Shown: one piece after another, positions 50,007 through 58,690 of the stretch
How positions within the stretch are numbered: position 1 is the first letter of the stretch
Layout of the letters: the number at the start of each line of letters is the position of its first letter
From: an uncultured Odoribacter sp.
Lineage (GTDB): Bacteria; Bacteroidota; Bacteroidia; Bacteroidales; Marinifilaceae
Assembly: GCA_910588375.1 (NCBI GenBank)
Contig: CAJUQA010000016.1
Span: 1 to 64,000, forward strand
DNA length: 64,000 bases
Direction of reading: 5' to 3'
Notes under the pieces: model-generated
Told to the model about the DNA's origin: nothing
Seen by the model: the letters and a program-made list of their open reading frames with translations, nothing else
Databases searched by the model: none
Made by a program: the position numbers and the translations under genes

Positions 50007-50798
50007 TCAAGGTTTTGCAATACCCTCGGAGGTGGCCCGTTCTTCCATGCGTTTGATGCGTGCATCCAAGTCGGGATGGGTGGAAAACAGCTGGTTCAGT
50101 TTGCTGCTTTTGTTTGCTCCCGCTTCTTCCTGCATTTGTTTGAGTTTGTGGAAGGAGAGTGCCATGGCCCAGGGGTTTTTACCTGTTTTCTTTAAGAATT
50201 CATATCCGTAATCATCTGCTTCGCGTTCCTGTTTTTGGGAATAATTGGCGTTTATCAGGGCTTCGCCGAGGCTGCCTAATTGTGATTCGGTCAATGCGGC
50301 CGCTTTTCCGCCTTTGGAGGAGATGCCGTCTTTCAATGCCGAGGTCAGCAATGCCGTGCGGAATCCTTTTTTGGAGTCTTTGTGAGCGACGTGTCCTACT
50401 TCGTGTCCGATGACTCCCAACAGTTCTTCGTCGCTCATGATGTCCATCAGAGATGAGAATACCCGCACGCTACCGTCCGCACAGGCAAAAGCGTTTACAT
50501 CCGTCACATGGTAGACTTTGAAGTTTAAGGGAATTCCTTCTACGTCCGTCAGTCCTTCCGTTAATTTTTTCAATCGTACGGTGTAGGGATCGTCTTCCGT
50601 GCATACTTTGTTGTTTTTGTCCATCCAATCGATGTATTCTTTTACATAGGCGGCCATTTGTTCATCTGTCAGGGTAACGGCCTGTACTGTTTTGGATGCT
50701 CCGCTTACCGCTTTTTTCAGATTAAACTGTGCGATGCTTTGTTCTGCCGATAGTGTGCATAACAAGAGGACAGCGCATGCTGTGAAAATTCTGTTCAT
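50007..50798 (-). CDS. Periplasmic M48-family metallopeptidase
   Basis: A 263-residue protein with a signal peptide (about 1-23), zinc motif HEVGH (132-136) and the downstream glutamate in 'EREADDYGYEF' (about 186), as in M48 family YcaL/LoiP-type peptidases. The N-terminus after the signal is not lipidated. It probably takes part in envelope protein quality control. It lies 38 bp after the LolA-like gene on the same strand. Confidence 0.87.
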   Translation of the reverse strand: MNRIFTACAVLLLCTLSAEQSIAQFNLKKAVSGASKTVQAVTLTDEQMAAYVKEYIDWMDKNNKVCTEDDPYTVRLKKLTEGLTDVEGIPLNFKVYHVTDVNAFACADGSVRVFSSLMDIMSDEELLGVIGHEVGHVAHKDSKKGFRTALLTSALKDGISSKGGKAAALTESQLGSLGEALINANYSQKQEREADDYGYEFLKKTGKNPWAMALSFHKLKQMQEEAGANKSSKLNQLFSTHPDLDARIKRMEERATSEGIAKP

Positions 50799-50836
50799 AT
50801 TTTTGTTTTTCTGTAGTATGAATGTGCGAAATGATA

Positions 50837-51463
50837 TTACCGCATGTCAACGATTTCCACATCGGGATGCAGGGATGTGTCGAATTTAAAAAAGGAATCG
50901 TCGGGTATGCGGACCGGTTGTTTCAAGCTGTTGATGGTAATGATCAGGTTGTTGCCGTCTTTGCCGAAGGATTCCACTTTCCGGATGGAAGAGTCGCTTG
51001 TTTTGACCCAGATGCCTATTTTTATGAAGTTTTTGTTCAAATCGTTGGGGTAGAGTTCGATGTAGGCTGTCCCGCCGGTATTGGAAATCAGTTTCTGCTT
51101 GAAACCGGTGTTGTGGATGTTGAAAATTTTGGTCGGGTTGAGCATTTCTTCTTCTTCGTCCGAAGGGTTTTTCAAGTTCACTTCCTGGGCTTCGGGCATA
51201 TAGGTGTAGATGTTTTTGCCGTCATAGTAGTTCACTACGTCCATGACTTCCAGTCTATACAGACTGCCTTTCATATAGGCTTTGCCCTGGTGCTCTTCGC
51301 GGATGTTTTCTTCTTTGTTTTCCATCGTGAGGCTGAATTCTATTTCCACGGCAGGGTAGGCCTTGATTTTGGCTGCCGATTTGTCGAGGATGTCTTTGGC
51401 TCCGTTTTGTGCCTGCAGGGAGGTACATGCCATTAGTAAGAAAAGAATGATATAGTAGTGCAT
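50837..51463 (-). CDS. LolA-like outer-membrane lipoprotein carrier
   Basis: A 208-residue secreted protein (signal about 1-18) with the half-barrel pattern of the LolA/LolB fold: 'IEFSLTMENKEENIREEHQGKAYMKGSLYRLE' (spread over about 41-75) and 'YYDGKNIYTYMPEAQEV'. It likely shuttles lipoproteins across the periplasm, relevant to the many lipoproteins in this region. Co-directional with the M48 gene. Confidence 0.82.
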   Translation of the reverse strand: MHYYIILFLLMACTSLQAQNGAKDILDKSAAKIKAYPAVEIEFSLTMENKEENIREEHQGKAYMKGSLYRLEVMDVVNYYDGKNIYTYMPEAQEVNLKNPSDEEEEMLNPTKIFNIHNTGFKQKLISNTGGTAYIELYPNDLNKNFIKIGIWVKTSDSSIRKVESFGKDGNNLIITINSLKQPVRIPDDSFFKFDTSLHPDVEIVDMR

Positions 51464-51544
51464 GATCTTTAATTTTTAGCGAAGCAAAGATAGTTATTTT
51501 CCCATTTTTTTCTTTAGTTTTGTGTTATAAAAACAAGATTGTTG

Positions 51545-52333
51545 ATGCCGTTGTTTTTTATTAAGTTCGGTTTTTTCGACGTATTGGATATTCTGATTGT
51601 CGCTTTTATTTTTTATCAGGTGTATCGTCTGGTAAAAGGTACGGCGGCTATTAATATTTTTGCGGGGATATTTATTTTTTATTTGGCCTGGTTGTTGGTG
51701 CGGGCTTTCCATATGGAGCTGATTTCTTCCATATTGGGACAGTTTATGGGGATGGGGGTGATTGCTTTGCTGATAGTGTTTCAGCAAGAGGTAAGGCGTT
51801 TTTTGCTGTTGCTCGGAAGTAAATATAATTTGCAGAATATTTTTAATCTGGAAAGTTTTTTTGCGAAACCGGAAATCAAGGAGGATGTGTCGGAAGCCAT
51901 CGCCGAGGCTTGCGGCCGTTTTGCAAAGTCTTATACGGGGGCGCTGATTGTGTTTGCCCAGAATACCGAGTTGTTTACTTATGCCCAGACCGGTGTGCTG
52001 TTGAAAGCACAGGTGACGGATGAATTGATTGAGAATATTTTCTTTAAAAATACCCCTTTGCATGACGGGGCTGTCATTATTGCGGACAATAAGATTTTGG
52101 CGGCCCGTTGTATTCTTCCTGTTTCCGACCGTTTGGATATACCCGGAAGTATGGGGTTGCGCCATCGCGCTGCGTTGGGATTGAGTGCCGTGAGTGATGC
52201 CATGATTGTTGTGGTGAGCGAGGAGACGGGCAGTATTACTTTTTTTAAGGACGGGAATTATAAAGTCCGTATCACTCCGGAGGAGTTGAAACGGTTTCTG
52301 AGTAAAGATTTTACCGGATTCGTGGTGAATTGA
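51545..52333 (+). CDS. cdaA: Diadenylate cyclase CdaA
   Basis: A 262-residue membrane-bound enzyme. Three membrane segments (about 7-95) precede a DAC/DisA_N domain with the signature DGA (Asp174, in PLHDGAVII) and RHR (206-208). It makes the second messenger c-di-AMP from two ATP. The ATG at 51545 is preferred over in-frame TTGs upstream. No cdaR-type regulator follows it. Confidence 0.92.
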   Translation: MPLFFIKFGFFDVLDILIVAFIFYQVYRLVKGTAAINIFAGIFIFYLAWLLVRAFHMELISSILGQFMGMGVIALLIVFQQEVRRFLLLLGSKYNLQNIFNLESFFAKPEIKEDVSEAIAEACGRFAKSYTGALIVFAQNTELFTYAQTGVLLKAQVTDELIENIFFKNTPLHDGAVIIADNKILAARCILPVSDRLDIPGSMGLRHRAALGLSAVSDAMIVVVSEETGSITFFKDGNYKVRITPEELKRFLSKDFTGFVVN

Positions 52334-52409
52334 AATAAATACGAATTATTGGGTGTCGCTTATAACTTTTTGCTTTTGGAGGCGTTAAAGAGGGCAAAAA
52401 GGGAGGCGG

Positions 52410-53261
52410 ATGAATGTATTTGTTACCGGATTGCACGGTTTTATCGGGCAAGGAATAAAGGCGGAGTTTGAGAGCCGGGGGCATAAGGTGTTTCCCGTCC
52501 CGAGAGAGGATTTGCTGTTGGGAGGCAAGGGTTTGGACCGGATTACGGAGCGGGCGGAGATGATTGTCAATCTGGCCGGTACTGCGGTGACGGGGAGGTG
52601 GACTGAGGAGCGGATGATTGATATTTTGGAGTCGCGTAGGGTGTCGACCCGGAATTTGGTGGATTCGGTAAACAGGTGTGCCAAAAGGTTGCAGTTGTTC
52701 GTAAATGCTTCCGCTGCCGGTATTTATCGGCCCGACAGGTTTTGTGACGAGGAATCTTCCGATATAGGCAATCATTTTTTGGCTAAAGTGGCTCATGCCT
52801 GGGAGGAGGAGGTGGATAAATTGCGGGATGTACGGAAGGTGGTTTTGCGTTTTGGCCTTGTTATGGCTGGAGGAGGGGGGATATTGAAAAAGATGAAGCC
52901 TTGGCTGAGGGGGAGGATTGCTATGGTGTTAGGGAGCGGTCGTCAGGAATTGCCGCTTATTCATATAGAAGATGTTACCGGTTTTATGATTTATTTGTTG
53001 GGGCATCCGGAATTGGAGGGGGTGTATAATATGGTTATTCCCAATTGTGTGAATTATCGGGAGTTTGTCAGGTCTTTGTCCGGTTATAAGAAGCCTTTGC
53101 TGCGGTTAAGGATTCCTGCGTGGGTGCTGGAGTTGATTATGGGGCCGGCCTCGACTGTGGTGACCCGTTCGGCTCATGTGATTCCGTGGCGGTTGATGAA
53201 ATCGGGTTATGAGTATAAATACCGTACGGTGGGAGAAGTTGTTGAAAAGTTAAAAGGTTGA
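52410..53261 (+). CDS. TIGR01777-family NAD(P)-dependent epimerase
   Basis: A 283-residue short-chain reductase/epimerase. The N-terminal Rossmann motif is degenerate (VTGLHGFIGQGI, about 5-16), and 'IVNLAGTAVTGRWTEERM' plus 'VLRFGLVMAGGGGILKKM' are typical of the TIGR01777 (SulA/YfcH) group. The C-terminal DUF1731-like end is short. Substrate unknown. Convergent with purC across a shared terminator. Confidence 0.85.
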   Translation: MNVFVTGLHGFIGQGIKAEFESRGHKVFPVPREDLLLGGKGLDRITERAEMIVNLAGTAVTGRWTEERMIDILESRRVSTRNLVDSVNRCAKRLQLFVNASAAGIYRPDRFCDEESSDIGNHFLAKVAHAWEEEVDKLRDVRKVVLRFGLVMAGGGGILKKMKPWLRGRIAMVLGSGRQELPLIHIEDVTGFMIYLLGHPELEGVYNMVIPNCVNYREFVRSLSGYKKPLLRLRIPAWVLELIMGPASTVVTRSAHVIPWRLMKSGYEYKYRTVGEVVEKLKG

Positions 53262-53297
53262 AGAATTTTATCATTTCAACTCTTCAACCTTTTTATT
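53252..53297. terminator. Bidirectional terminator between the epimerase and purC genes
   Basis: Inverted repeat AAAAGGTTGAAGA (53252-53264) / TCTTCAACCTTTT (53281-53293) with a 16-nt loop and T runs on both sides. It overlaps the epimerase stop and serves both convergent genes. Confidence 0.75.
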
Positions 53298-53301
53298 GTT
53301 T

Positions 53302-54246
53302 CTATTTGTTTTCTAACCATTCCGTCACATTTTTTTCAATGCGTTTCAGAATGTTGGTTCCTTCACCTTTTACGAATTTTTGTCCGGTGATATTTTCATA
53401 CAGTTCAATGTAGCGGTCGGTGATTCCGGCAATGATTGCAGGGGTCATCTCGGGTACTTTCTGACCGGTGAGTCCCTGGAAGCCGTTGTCCATGAGCCAT
53501 TCGCGTACAAATTCTTTGGAAAGCTGTTTTTGTTTTTCGCCTTTTTCAAAGCGTTCCTGATAACCTTCGGCATAGAAGTAGCGGGAGGAGTCGGGAGTGT
53601 GGATTTCGTCAATCAGATAGATTTTTCCGTCTTTTTTCCCGAATTCGTATTTGGTGTCCACTAAGATCAGGCCTTTTTCCGCAGCCATCCGTGTTCCTCT
53701 TTCAAAGAGGGCAAGTGTGTATTTTTCCAGTTGTTCGTAGTCTTCTTTGCTTACCAGTCCTTTGGCGATGATTTCTTCCTTGGAGATGTTTTCATCGTGT
53801 CCTTCGTCGGCTTTGGTTGTCGGCGTAATCAGCGGAACCGGGAATTTCTGGTTTTCTTTCATGCCTTCGGGGAGCGGGTGACCGCATAGTGTCCGGCCTC
53901 CTTCTTTATATAGCCGCCATGAACTTCCGGTCAGATACCCTCTTATCACCATTTCGACTTTGAACGGTTCGCATTTGTGGCCGATTGTCACCATCGGGTC
54001 GGGGGTGGCAATTTTCCAGTTCGGAACGATGTCGGCTGTGGCGTCGAGAAATTTAGAAGCAATCTGGTTCAGCACCTGTCCTTTGTAAGGAATGCCTTCC
54101 GGAAGGACGACATCGAATGCGGAAATGCGGTCGGATACCAGCATCACGAGATATTCGTCATTGATGTTGTATACATCGCGGACTTTTCCTTTATATACAC
54201 TTTTCTGACCGGGAAAGTGGAAATCGGTTTTTGTAATAGCTTCCAT
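53302..54246 (-). CDS. purC: Phosphoribosylaminoimidazole-succinocarboxamide synthase
   Basis: About 314 residues from ATG 54246 ('[20 protein letters not shown]'). SAICAR synthetase signatures are present: 'GKVRDVY', '[20 protein letters not shown]' in the N-terminal part and '[14 protein letters not shown]' late. It joins CAIR and aspartate with ATP in de novo purine synthesis. A longer reading from 54282 is open but lacks family similarity. Length matches the longer eukaryote-like PurC type common in Bacteroidota. Confidence 0.93.
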   Translation of the reverse strand: MEAITKTDFHFPGQKSVYKGKVRDVYNINDEYLVMLVSDRISAFDVVLPEGIPYKGQVLNQIASKFLDATADIVPNWKIATPDPMVTIGHKCEPFKVEMVIRGYLTGSSWRLYKEGGRTLCGHPLPEGMKENQKFPVPLITPTTKADEGHDENISKEEIIAKGLVSKEDYEQLEKYTLALFERGTRMAAEKGLILVDTKYEFGKKDGKIYLIDEIHTPDSSRYFYAEGYQERFEKGEKQKQLSKEFVREWLMDNGFQGLTGQKVPEMTPAIIAGITDRYIELYENITGQKFVKGEGTNILKRIEKNVTEWLENK

Positions 54247-54328
54247 GCTTTGGATTATGATTTTGGTTATATGAATGGCCAAAATTAATAAATTTCTCTC
54301 GAAATGGTGCGGCGTGTTGCGGGAGTTT

Positions 54329-55303
54329 TTATTTTTCCGGGCCGGGTTTCGCAGGAGGTGTGTCTTTCTGTTCTTTTTCGTAGGCGTGGACGATGTCTTT
54401 TACCAGGCGGTGGCGGATGATGTCTGTGCCGTCGAATTCTACGAAGGCGATGCCTTTGATTTTGCGGAGTATTTTGAAGGCCTGTTTGAGTCCGGAGTCG
54501 GAGTGGTGCGGCAGGTCTATCTGGCTCATGTCGCCGGTTACGACGAATTTGGCACTGACACCCATCCGGGTGAGGAACATTTTTAGCTGGTTGCGGGTGG
54601 TGTTCTGGGCTTCGTCGAGGATGACGAATGCGTCGTTCAGGGTGCGTCCGCGCATGTAGGCCAGGGGAGCAATCTGTATGATTTCGTTTTCAAGATAATC
54701 TTCCAGTTTTTTGGGAGGAATCATGTCTGAGAGGGCATCGTACAGGGGTTGCAAATAAGGGTCTACTTTTTCTTTCAGGTCGCCGGGCAGGAAACCTAAG
54801 TTTTCTCCTGCTTCGACTGCGGGGCGGCTGAGGATGATACGTTTCACTTCCCGGTTGCGCAAGGCACGGACAGCCAATGCAATGGCCGTATAGGTTTTGC
54901 CTGAGCCTGCGGGGCCGGTAGCAAACAGGAGGTCATTGGTGCGGGCCAGTTCGACCAGTTTGCGCTGGTTGGCGGTTCTGGCACGGATGGCTTTTCCTCC
55001 ATTGCCGAACAGGATGACGGATTCGGGGTCTTCAGGGGCTTCAACGGTGTTGTCTTCCAGGATTATCCGTTTCAGATTGGCTACGGTCAGCATATTGTAG
55101 CGGTGGTAGTGTTCTATCAAGGCCGTGATTTTGCCGTAGAGCAGTTCCTGGTCTTTTTCTTCTCCCCGGATAATGATTTCGTCGCCTCTTGCAGTGATTT
55201 TCAGTTTGGGAAAGTAATCTCTCAGCAGATTGAATTTTGTATTGTTAACTCCGTAGAAGTCAATGGGGTCGATGTTCCCGATACTTATTCTTTTTTCTGT
55301 CAT
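54329..55303 (-). CDS. PhoH-family ATPase
   Basis: A 324-residue protein with a small N-terminal KH-like region (about 40-90) and a PhoH ATPase domain: Walker A GPAGSGKT (about 134-141), '[19 protein letters not shown]', Walker B '[11 protein letters not shown]'. The PhoH family is linked to RNA metabolism; the exact role is unclear. Its start is close to the divergent mazG gene. Confidence 0.9.
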   Translation of the reverse strand: MTEKRISIGNIDPIDFYGVNNTKFNLLRDYFPKLKITARGDEIIIRGEEKDQELLYGKITALIEHYHRYNMLTVANLKRIILEDNTVEAPEDPESVILFGNGGKAIRARTANQRKLVELARTNDLLFATGPAGSGKTYTAIALAVRALRNREVKRIILSRPAVEAGENLGFLPGDLKEKVDPYLQPLYDALSDMIPPKKLEDYLENEIIQIAPLAYMRGRTLNDAFVILDEAQNTTRNQLKMFLTRMGVSAKFVVTGDMSQIDLPHHSDSGLKQAFKILRKIKGIAFVEFDGTDIIRHRLVKDIVHAYEKEQKDTPPAKPGPEK

Positions 55304-55388
55304 GAAACTTCAAATAAAACCTTTATTTTTGCAGGTGCAAATTAGCAAAAAAACGATTAACAACAAGTTTTTGCAGAAAGATAGGGCA

Positions 55389-56186
55389 ATGAATGATTTG
55401 AATCAGAAAAAAGAAGCTTTTGCGGAGTTGCTTGGGATTATAGCGACGTTGCGGGAGAAGTGTCCGTGGGATAAAAAGCAGACGATGGAGTCGTTGCGGA
55501 GTCTGAGTATTGAGGAGGTGTATGAGTTGGGGGATGCCGTTTTGGCCGGGGATATGCCGGAGGTGAAGAAGGAGTTGGGGGATTTGATTATGCATATTGT
55601 GTTTTATGCGCAGCTGGGGGAGGAAGCCGGGATGTTTGATATGGCGGATGTGTTGACGGGAATCTGTGAGAAGCTGAAATACCGGCATCCTCATATTTAC
55701 GGTGATGTGCAGGTTGAAAATGCGGAGGAGGTGTTGCAGAATTGGGAGCAGCTGAAGTTGAAGGAGAAAGGGCGTAAGCATAAGGTGCTTGAAGGGGTGC
55801 CGCGTTCGCTGCCTGCTTTGGTGAAGGCTTACCGTATGCAGGATAAGGTGAGGGGTGTGGGGTTCGATTGGAAGAAAAAGGAGGATGTGTGGGGGAAGGT
55901 GAAGGAGGAGTTGGGAGAGTTGGAAGAGGAGATGCGGCAGGGGGATGCCGGAAAAATGGAAGAGGAGTTCGGGGACTTTTTGTTTGCGGTCATCAATGCC
56001 GCCCGTTTGTATGGTATTAATCCCGAAAATGCGTTGGAGAAGACGAATCGTAAGTTTATGCGGCGTTTTACTTATGTGGAGGAGCAGGCGAACCGGACGG
56101 GAAGGAATGTGTCCGATATGACGCTTGAAGAGATGGACCGGTATTGGGAAGAAGCGAAAAAGGAAGAAAATAAAGGGGACGAATAG
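55389..56186 (+). CDS. mazG: Nucleoside triphosphate pyrophosphohydrolase MazG
   Basis: About 265 residues from ATG 55389. The two MazG halves are present, with 'REKCPWDKKQT', the metal-binding 'EEVYELGDAVLAG', 'KKELGDLIMHIVFYAQLGEE' and 'EEFGDFLFAVINAARL'. It hydrolyses (d)NTPs to monophosphates, cleaning the nucleotide pool. The frame is open up to 55263 but that part overlaps the PhoH gene. Confidence 0.93.
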   Translation: MNDLNQKKEAFAELLGIIATLREKCPWDKKQTMESLRSLSIEEVYELGDAVLAGDMPEVKKELGDLIMHIVFYAQLGEEAGMFDMADVLTGICEKLKYRHPHIYGDVQVENAEEVLQNWEQLKLKEKGRKHKVLEGVPRSLPALVKAYRMQDKVRGVGFDWKKKEDVWGKVKEELGELEEEMRQGDAGKMEEEFGDFLFAVINAARLYGINPENALEKTNRKFMRRFTYVEEQANRTGRNVSDMTLEEMDRYWEEAKKEENKGDE

Positions 56187-56196
56187 AAAAAAGGAT

Positions 56197-56547
56197 ATGG
56201 AACTGACGGGAAAATGGAGGTATAGGGAGGAGTACGGCTACGGCATGACAGAGGGGGAATTGGTATTGACACAGGAAGGGGAGCAGTTGTCCGGCAGGAT
56301 TATTTTTACGGACAGGATGGATGATGAGGAGGAATATATGATTCAGGAGTTTGTGAGGGGATGGGTACGTGACCGGAAGGTGAAGCTGGAAGCTTATGAA
56401 TATGATATTATCCATTCGGAGCATGAGGTGGTTTATGAGTTGGATTGTTGGTTCGGTATCCTGTTGGATGAAGGGACAATAAAGGGTATCAGTGAGGATG
56501 ACCAGGGGGTGGAAGGTTATTTTGTCTTTGAGAGGATGGAGGAGTAG
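56197..56547 (+). CDS. Small conserved-looking protein, unknown
   Basis: A 116-residue protein from ATG 56197 ('MELTGKWRYREEYGYGM'), 10 bp after mazG and probably co-transcribed. Predominantly beta-strand with regular tryptophan/tyrosine spacing ('LSGRIIFTDRMDDEEEYMIQ', 'YELDCWFGILLDEGTIKG'), suggesting a small lipocalin-like or jelly-roll barrel. No signal peptide; no family recognised. Confidence 0.6.
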   Translation: MELTGKWRYREEYGYGMTEGELVLTQEGEQLSGRIIFTDRMDDEEEYMIQEFVRGWVRDRKVKLEAYEYDIIHSEHEVVYELDCWFGILLDEGTIKGISEDDQGVEGYFVFERMEE

Positions 56548-56681
56548 ATTGTTTTGTCCGATAGGGCGTTTTTATTTTCGGATAGCTTTTAAAAAAACGC
56601 TTTAAAATTTCAGAGGGAGAAAAAAATGCATTAATTTAGGCGTTTGTTTTCATGAAAGTAATTAATATAAAAATATAACGT

Positions 56682-57806
56682 ATGAAGTTTGTTGTATCAA
56701 GTAATGCAATGCTTACGCGTTTACAGGCCGTAAGTAAAGTGATTGGTGGAAAATCGGTACAGCCTATTTTGGATAATATCCTTTTGGTGGCAGCCAACGG
56801 TTTGCTGTATGCTACGGCATCGGACAAGGAGACCACCATGGAGGCCAAAATAGAGCTGGATAATCTGGAGGAGGAAGGTCGGATAACGATTCCTGCCAAG
56901 ATTTTGCTGGATATGTTGAAGGAGTTTCCGGAACAACCGTTGACGTTTGATATCAATGAATCGACCAGTGAGGTGAAAATTGTTTCTGAAAAGGGGGAGT
57001 TTTCCGTTCGTGGTGAAAGTGCGGAGGATTATCCGTTACAGGGAACTCCCGAAGGGGAGAATACTTCTTTTTCGACGAAGTGCGGTTTGATGCTGGATGG
57101 TATTGTGAAATCGATTTTTGCCACGGCCAATGACGATTTGCGTCCGGTGATGAATTGCATTCTGATTGAGATGAATGAGGATAATTTCACTTTTGTGGCT
57201 TCGGATGCTCACAAACTTGTCAGATATAAACGTTTCGATGCCAGGAGCGAGAGCGGGCAGCATGCGTTGATTCTGCCGAAGAAACCGGCTTTGATGCTTA
57301 AAAATATTCTGCCGAAGGATGATGCGGAGCTGGAGATTTCTTTCAATGATAAGATGGCTTGTTTCATTTTCGGCGATTATAAAATGACTTCTACTTTGGT
57401 GGAAGGACGTTTCCCGAATTATAATTCTGTGATTCCGCAGAATAATCCGAAGAAAATCATTATCGAGAAGAAAGAGTTGTATAATTCTTTGCGTCGTGTG
57501 TCCGTGATGGCAAACCAGGCAAGCAATTTGGTGAAGTTTGATTTGGCCGGCGGACAGTTGACGATTTCCGCCCAGGATGTGGATTATTCGATGTCGGGAC
57601 ACGAGACACTGACCTGCCAGTATGAAGGGGAGGAGATTGCTATCGGTTTCAAATCGCCTTTCGTATTGGAAATTTTGTCCAATATCGAATCGGAGAATGT
57701 GGTGCTGGAGTTGTCCGACCCTACGCGTCCGGGCTTGTTCCTGCCTTTCGAGAATGAGGATAAGGACGAGGATTTGCTGATGTTGTTGATGCCGATGATG
57801 GTGTAA
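56682..57806 (+). CDS. dnaN: DNA polymerase III sliding clamp, beta subunit
   Basis: A 374-residue clamp with three domains; 'MKFVVSSNAMLTRLQAVSKVIGGK' opens the first and the protein ends 'LLMLLMPMMV', the usual C-terminus (PMR/PMx) of the beta clamp. It encircles DNA and tethers polymerase III. It is preceded by a 134-bp spacer and followed by a terminator, so it appears to be a single gene and is not next to dnaA here. Confidence 0.96.
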   Translation: MKFVVSSNAMLTRLQAVSKVIGGKSVQPILDNILLVAANGLLYATASDKETTMEAKIELDNLEEEGRITIPAKILLDMLKEFPEQPLTFDINESTSEVKIVSEKGEFSVRGESAEDYPLQGTPEGENTSFSTKCGLMLDGIVKSIFATANDDLRPVMNCILIEMNEDNFTFVASDAHKLVRYKRFDARSESGQHALILPKKPALMLKNILPKDDAELEISFNDKMACFIFGDYKMTSTLVEGRFPNYNSVIPQNNPKKIIIEKKELYNSLRRVSVMANQASNLVKFDLAGGQLTISAQDVDYSMSGHETLTCQYEGEEIAIGFKSPFVLEILSNIESENVVLELSDPTRPGLFLPFENEDKDEDLLMLLMPMMV

Positions 57807-57825
57807 TGTAGTCGATGGACTCAGA

Positions 57826-57865
57826 AAGCCGGAAAGAGTATTCAGATGACTGACCTTTCTGGCTT
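57826..57865 (+). terminator. Probable terminator after dnaN
   Basis: Inverted repeat AAGCCGGAAAG (57826-57836) / CTTTCTGGCTT (57855-57865), one mismatch, followed by TTCGGTTTT. It separates dnaN from the exonuclease gene. Confidence 0.55.
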
Positions 57866-57897
57866 TTCGGTTTTAGGGAATTTTTTATTTACGGAAG

Positions 57898-58674
57898 ATG
57901 AATTTAAATTTAGCCAATTGTATTGTGTTTTTTGACCTGGAGACGACAGGTGTGAATATAGCGAAGGACCGGATTGTGGAAATTTCGGTGTTGAAAGTGT
58001 ACCCGAACGGGAAGGAGGAACAAAAGACGATTCGGGTTAATCCGGAAATGCCTATCCCGAAGGAGGCTTCCGAAGTGCATGGCATTTATGATGAGGATGT
58101 GAAGGATTGTCCGACGTTTAAGGAGATTGCGAAGGATTTGGCGCGTTATATGGAAGGGTGCGATTTGGGCGGTTATAATTCCAACCGGTTCGATATTCCT
58201 TTGCTGGCGGAAGAGTTTTTGAGGGTGGGGGTGGATTTTGATATGCGTAAACGCAAGTTTGTGGATGTACAGACGATTTTCCATAAAATGGAGCAGCGTA
58301 CGTTGTCTGCGGCCTATCGTTTTTATTGCGATAAATCTCTGGAAGATGCGCATACCGCCTCTGCGGATACGGCGGCCACGTATGAGGTGCTGAAAGCCCA
58401 GCTGGAGCGCTATGGGGATAAGCTGGAAAACAATATCGAGTTTTTGAGTAAGTTTTCCACGCAGAATAATACGGTGGATTTTGCCGGTTTTATCGTATAT
58501 AATGACAAGGGGGAGGAAGTTTTTAATTTCGGCAAGAATAAAGGGGTTCCGGTGGAAAAGGTGTTGAGGGAGCAACCCGGTTATTTTTCGTGGATAATCA
58601 ACAGTGAGTTTCCTCTGTATACGAAGAAGGTGTTGACCGAAATTAAATTGAGAGGAAGCGGGATGTTGAAGTAG
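57898..58674 (+). CDS. DnaQ-family 3'-5' exonuclease
   Basis: A 258-residue protein with an exonuclease domain (about 8-180): Exo I 'FFDLETTG' (Asp13, Glu15), Exo II 'LGGYNSNRFDIPLL', Exo III with 'DAHTASADTAAT'. A short C-terminal region (about 195-250) contains 'FNFGKNKGVPVEKVL', found in Bacteroidota DnaQ-like proteins. It may proofread or repair; next to dnaN a replication role is plausible. The GldFG gene follows 16 bp later. Confidence 0.88.
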   Translation: MNLNLANCIVFFDLETTGVNIAKDRIVEISVLKVYPNGKEEQKTIRVNPEMPIPKEASEVHGIYDEDVKDCPTFKEIAKDLARYMEGCDLGGYNSNRFDIPLLAEEFLRVGVDFDMRKRKFVDVQTIFHKMEQRTLSAAYRFYCDKSLEDAHTASADTAATYEVLKAQLERYGDKLENNIEFLSKFSTQNNTVDFAGFIVYNDKGEEVFNFGKNKGVPVEKVLREQPGYFSWIINSEFPLYTKKVLTEIKLRGSGMLK

Positions 58675-58690
58675 AGAAGGGGAAGAAATT

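Noticed and set aside
56682..57806. Origin placed next to dnaN
   Set aside because: No dnaA gene, DnaA boxes or skew change is visible around dnaN; the skew change is at about 44 kb.
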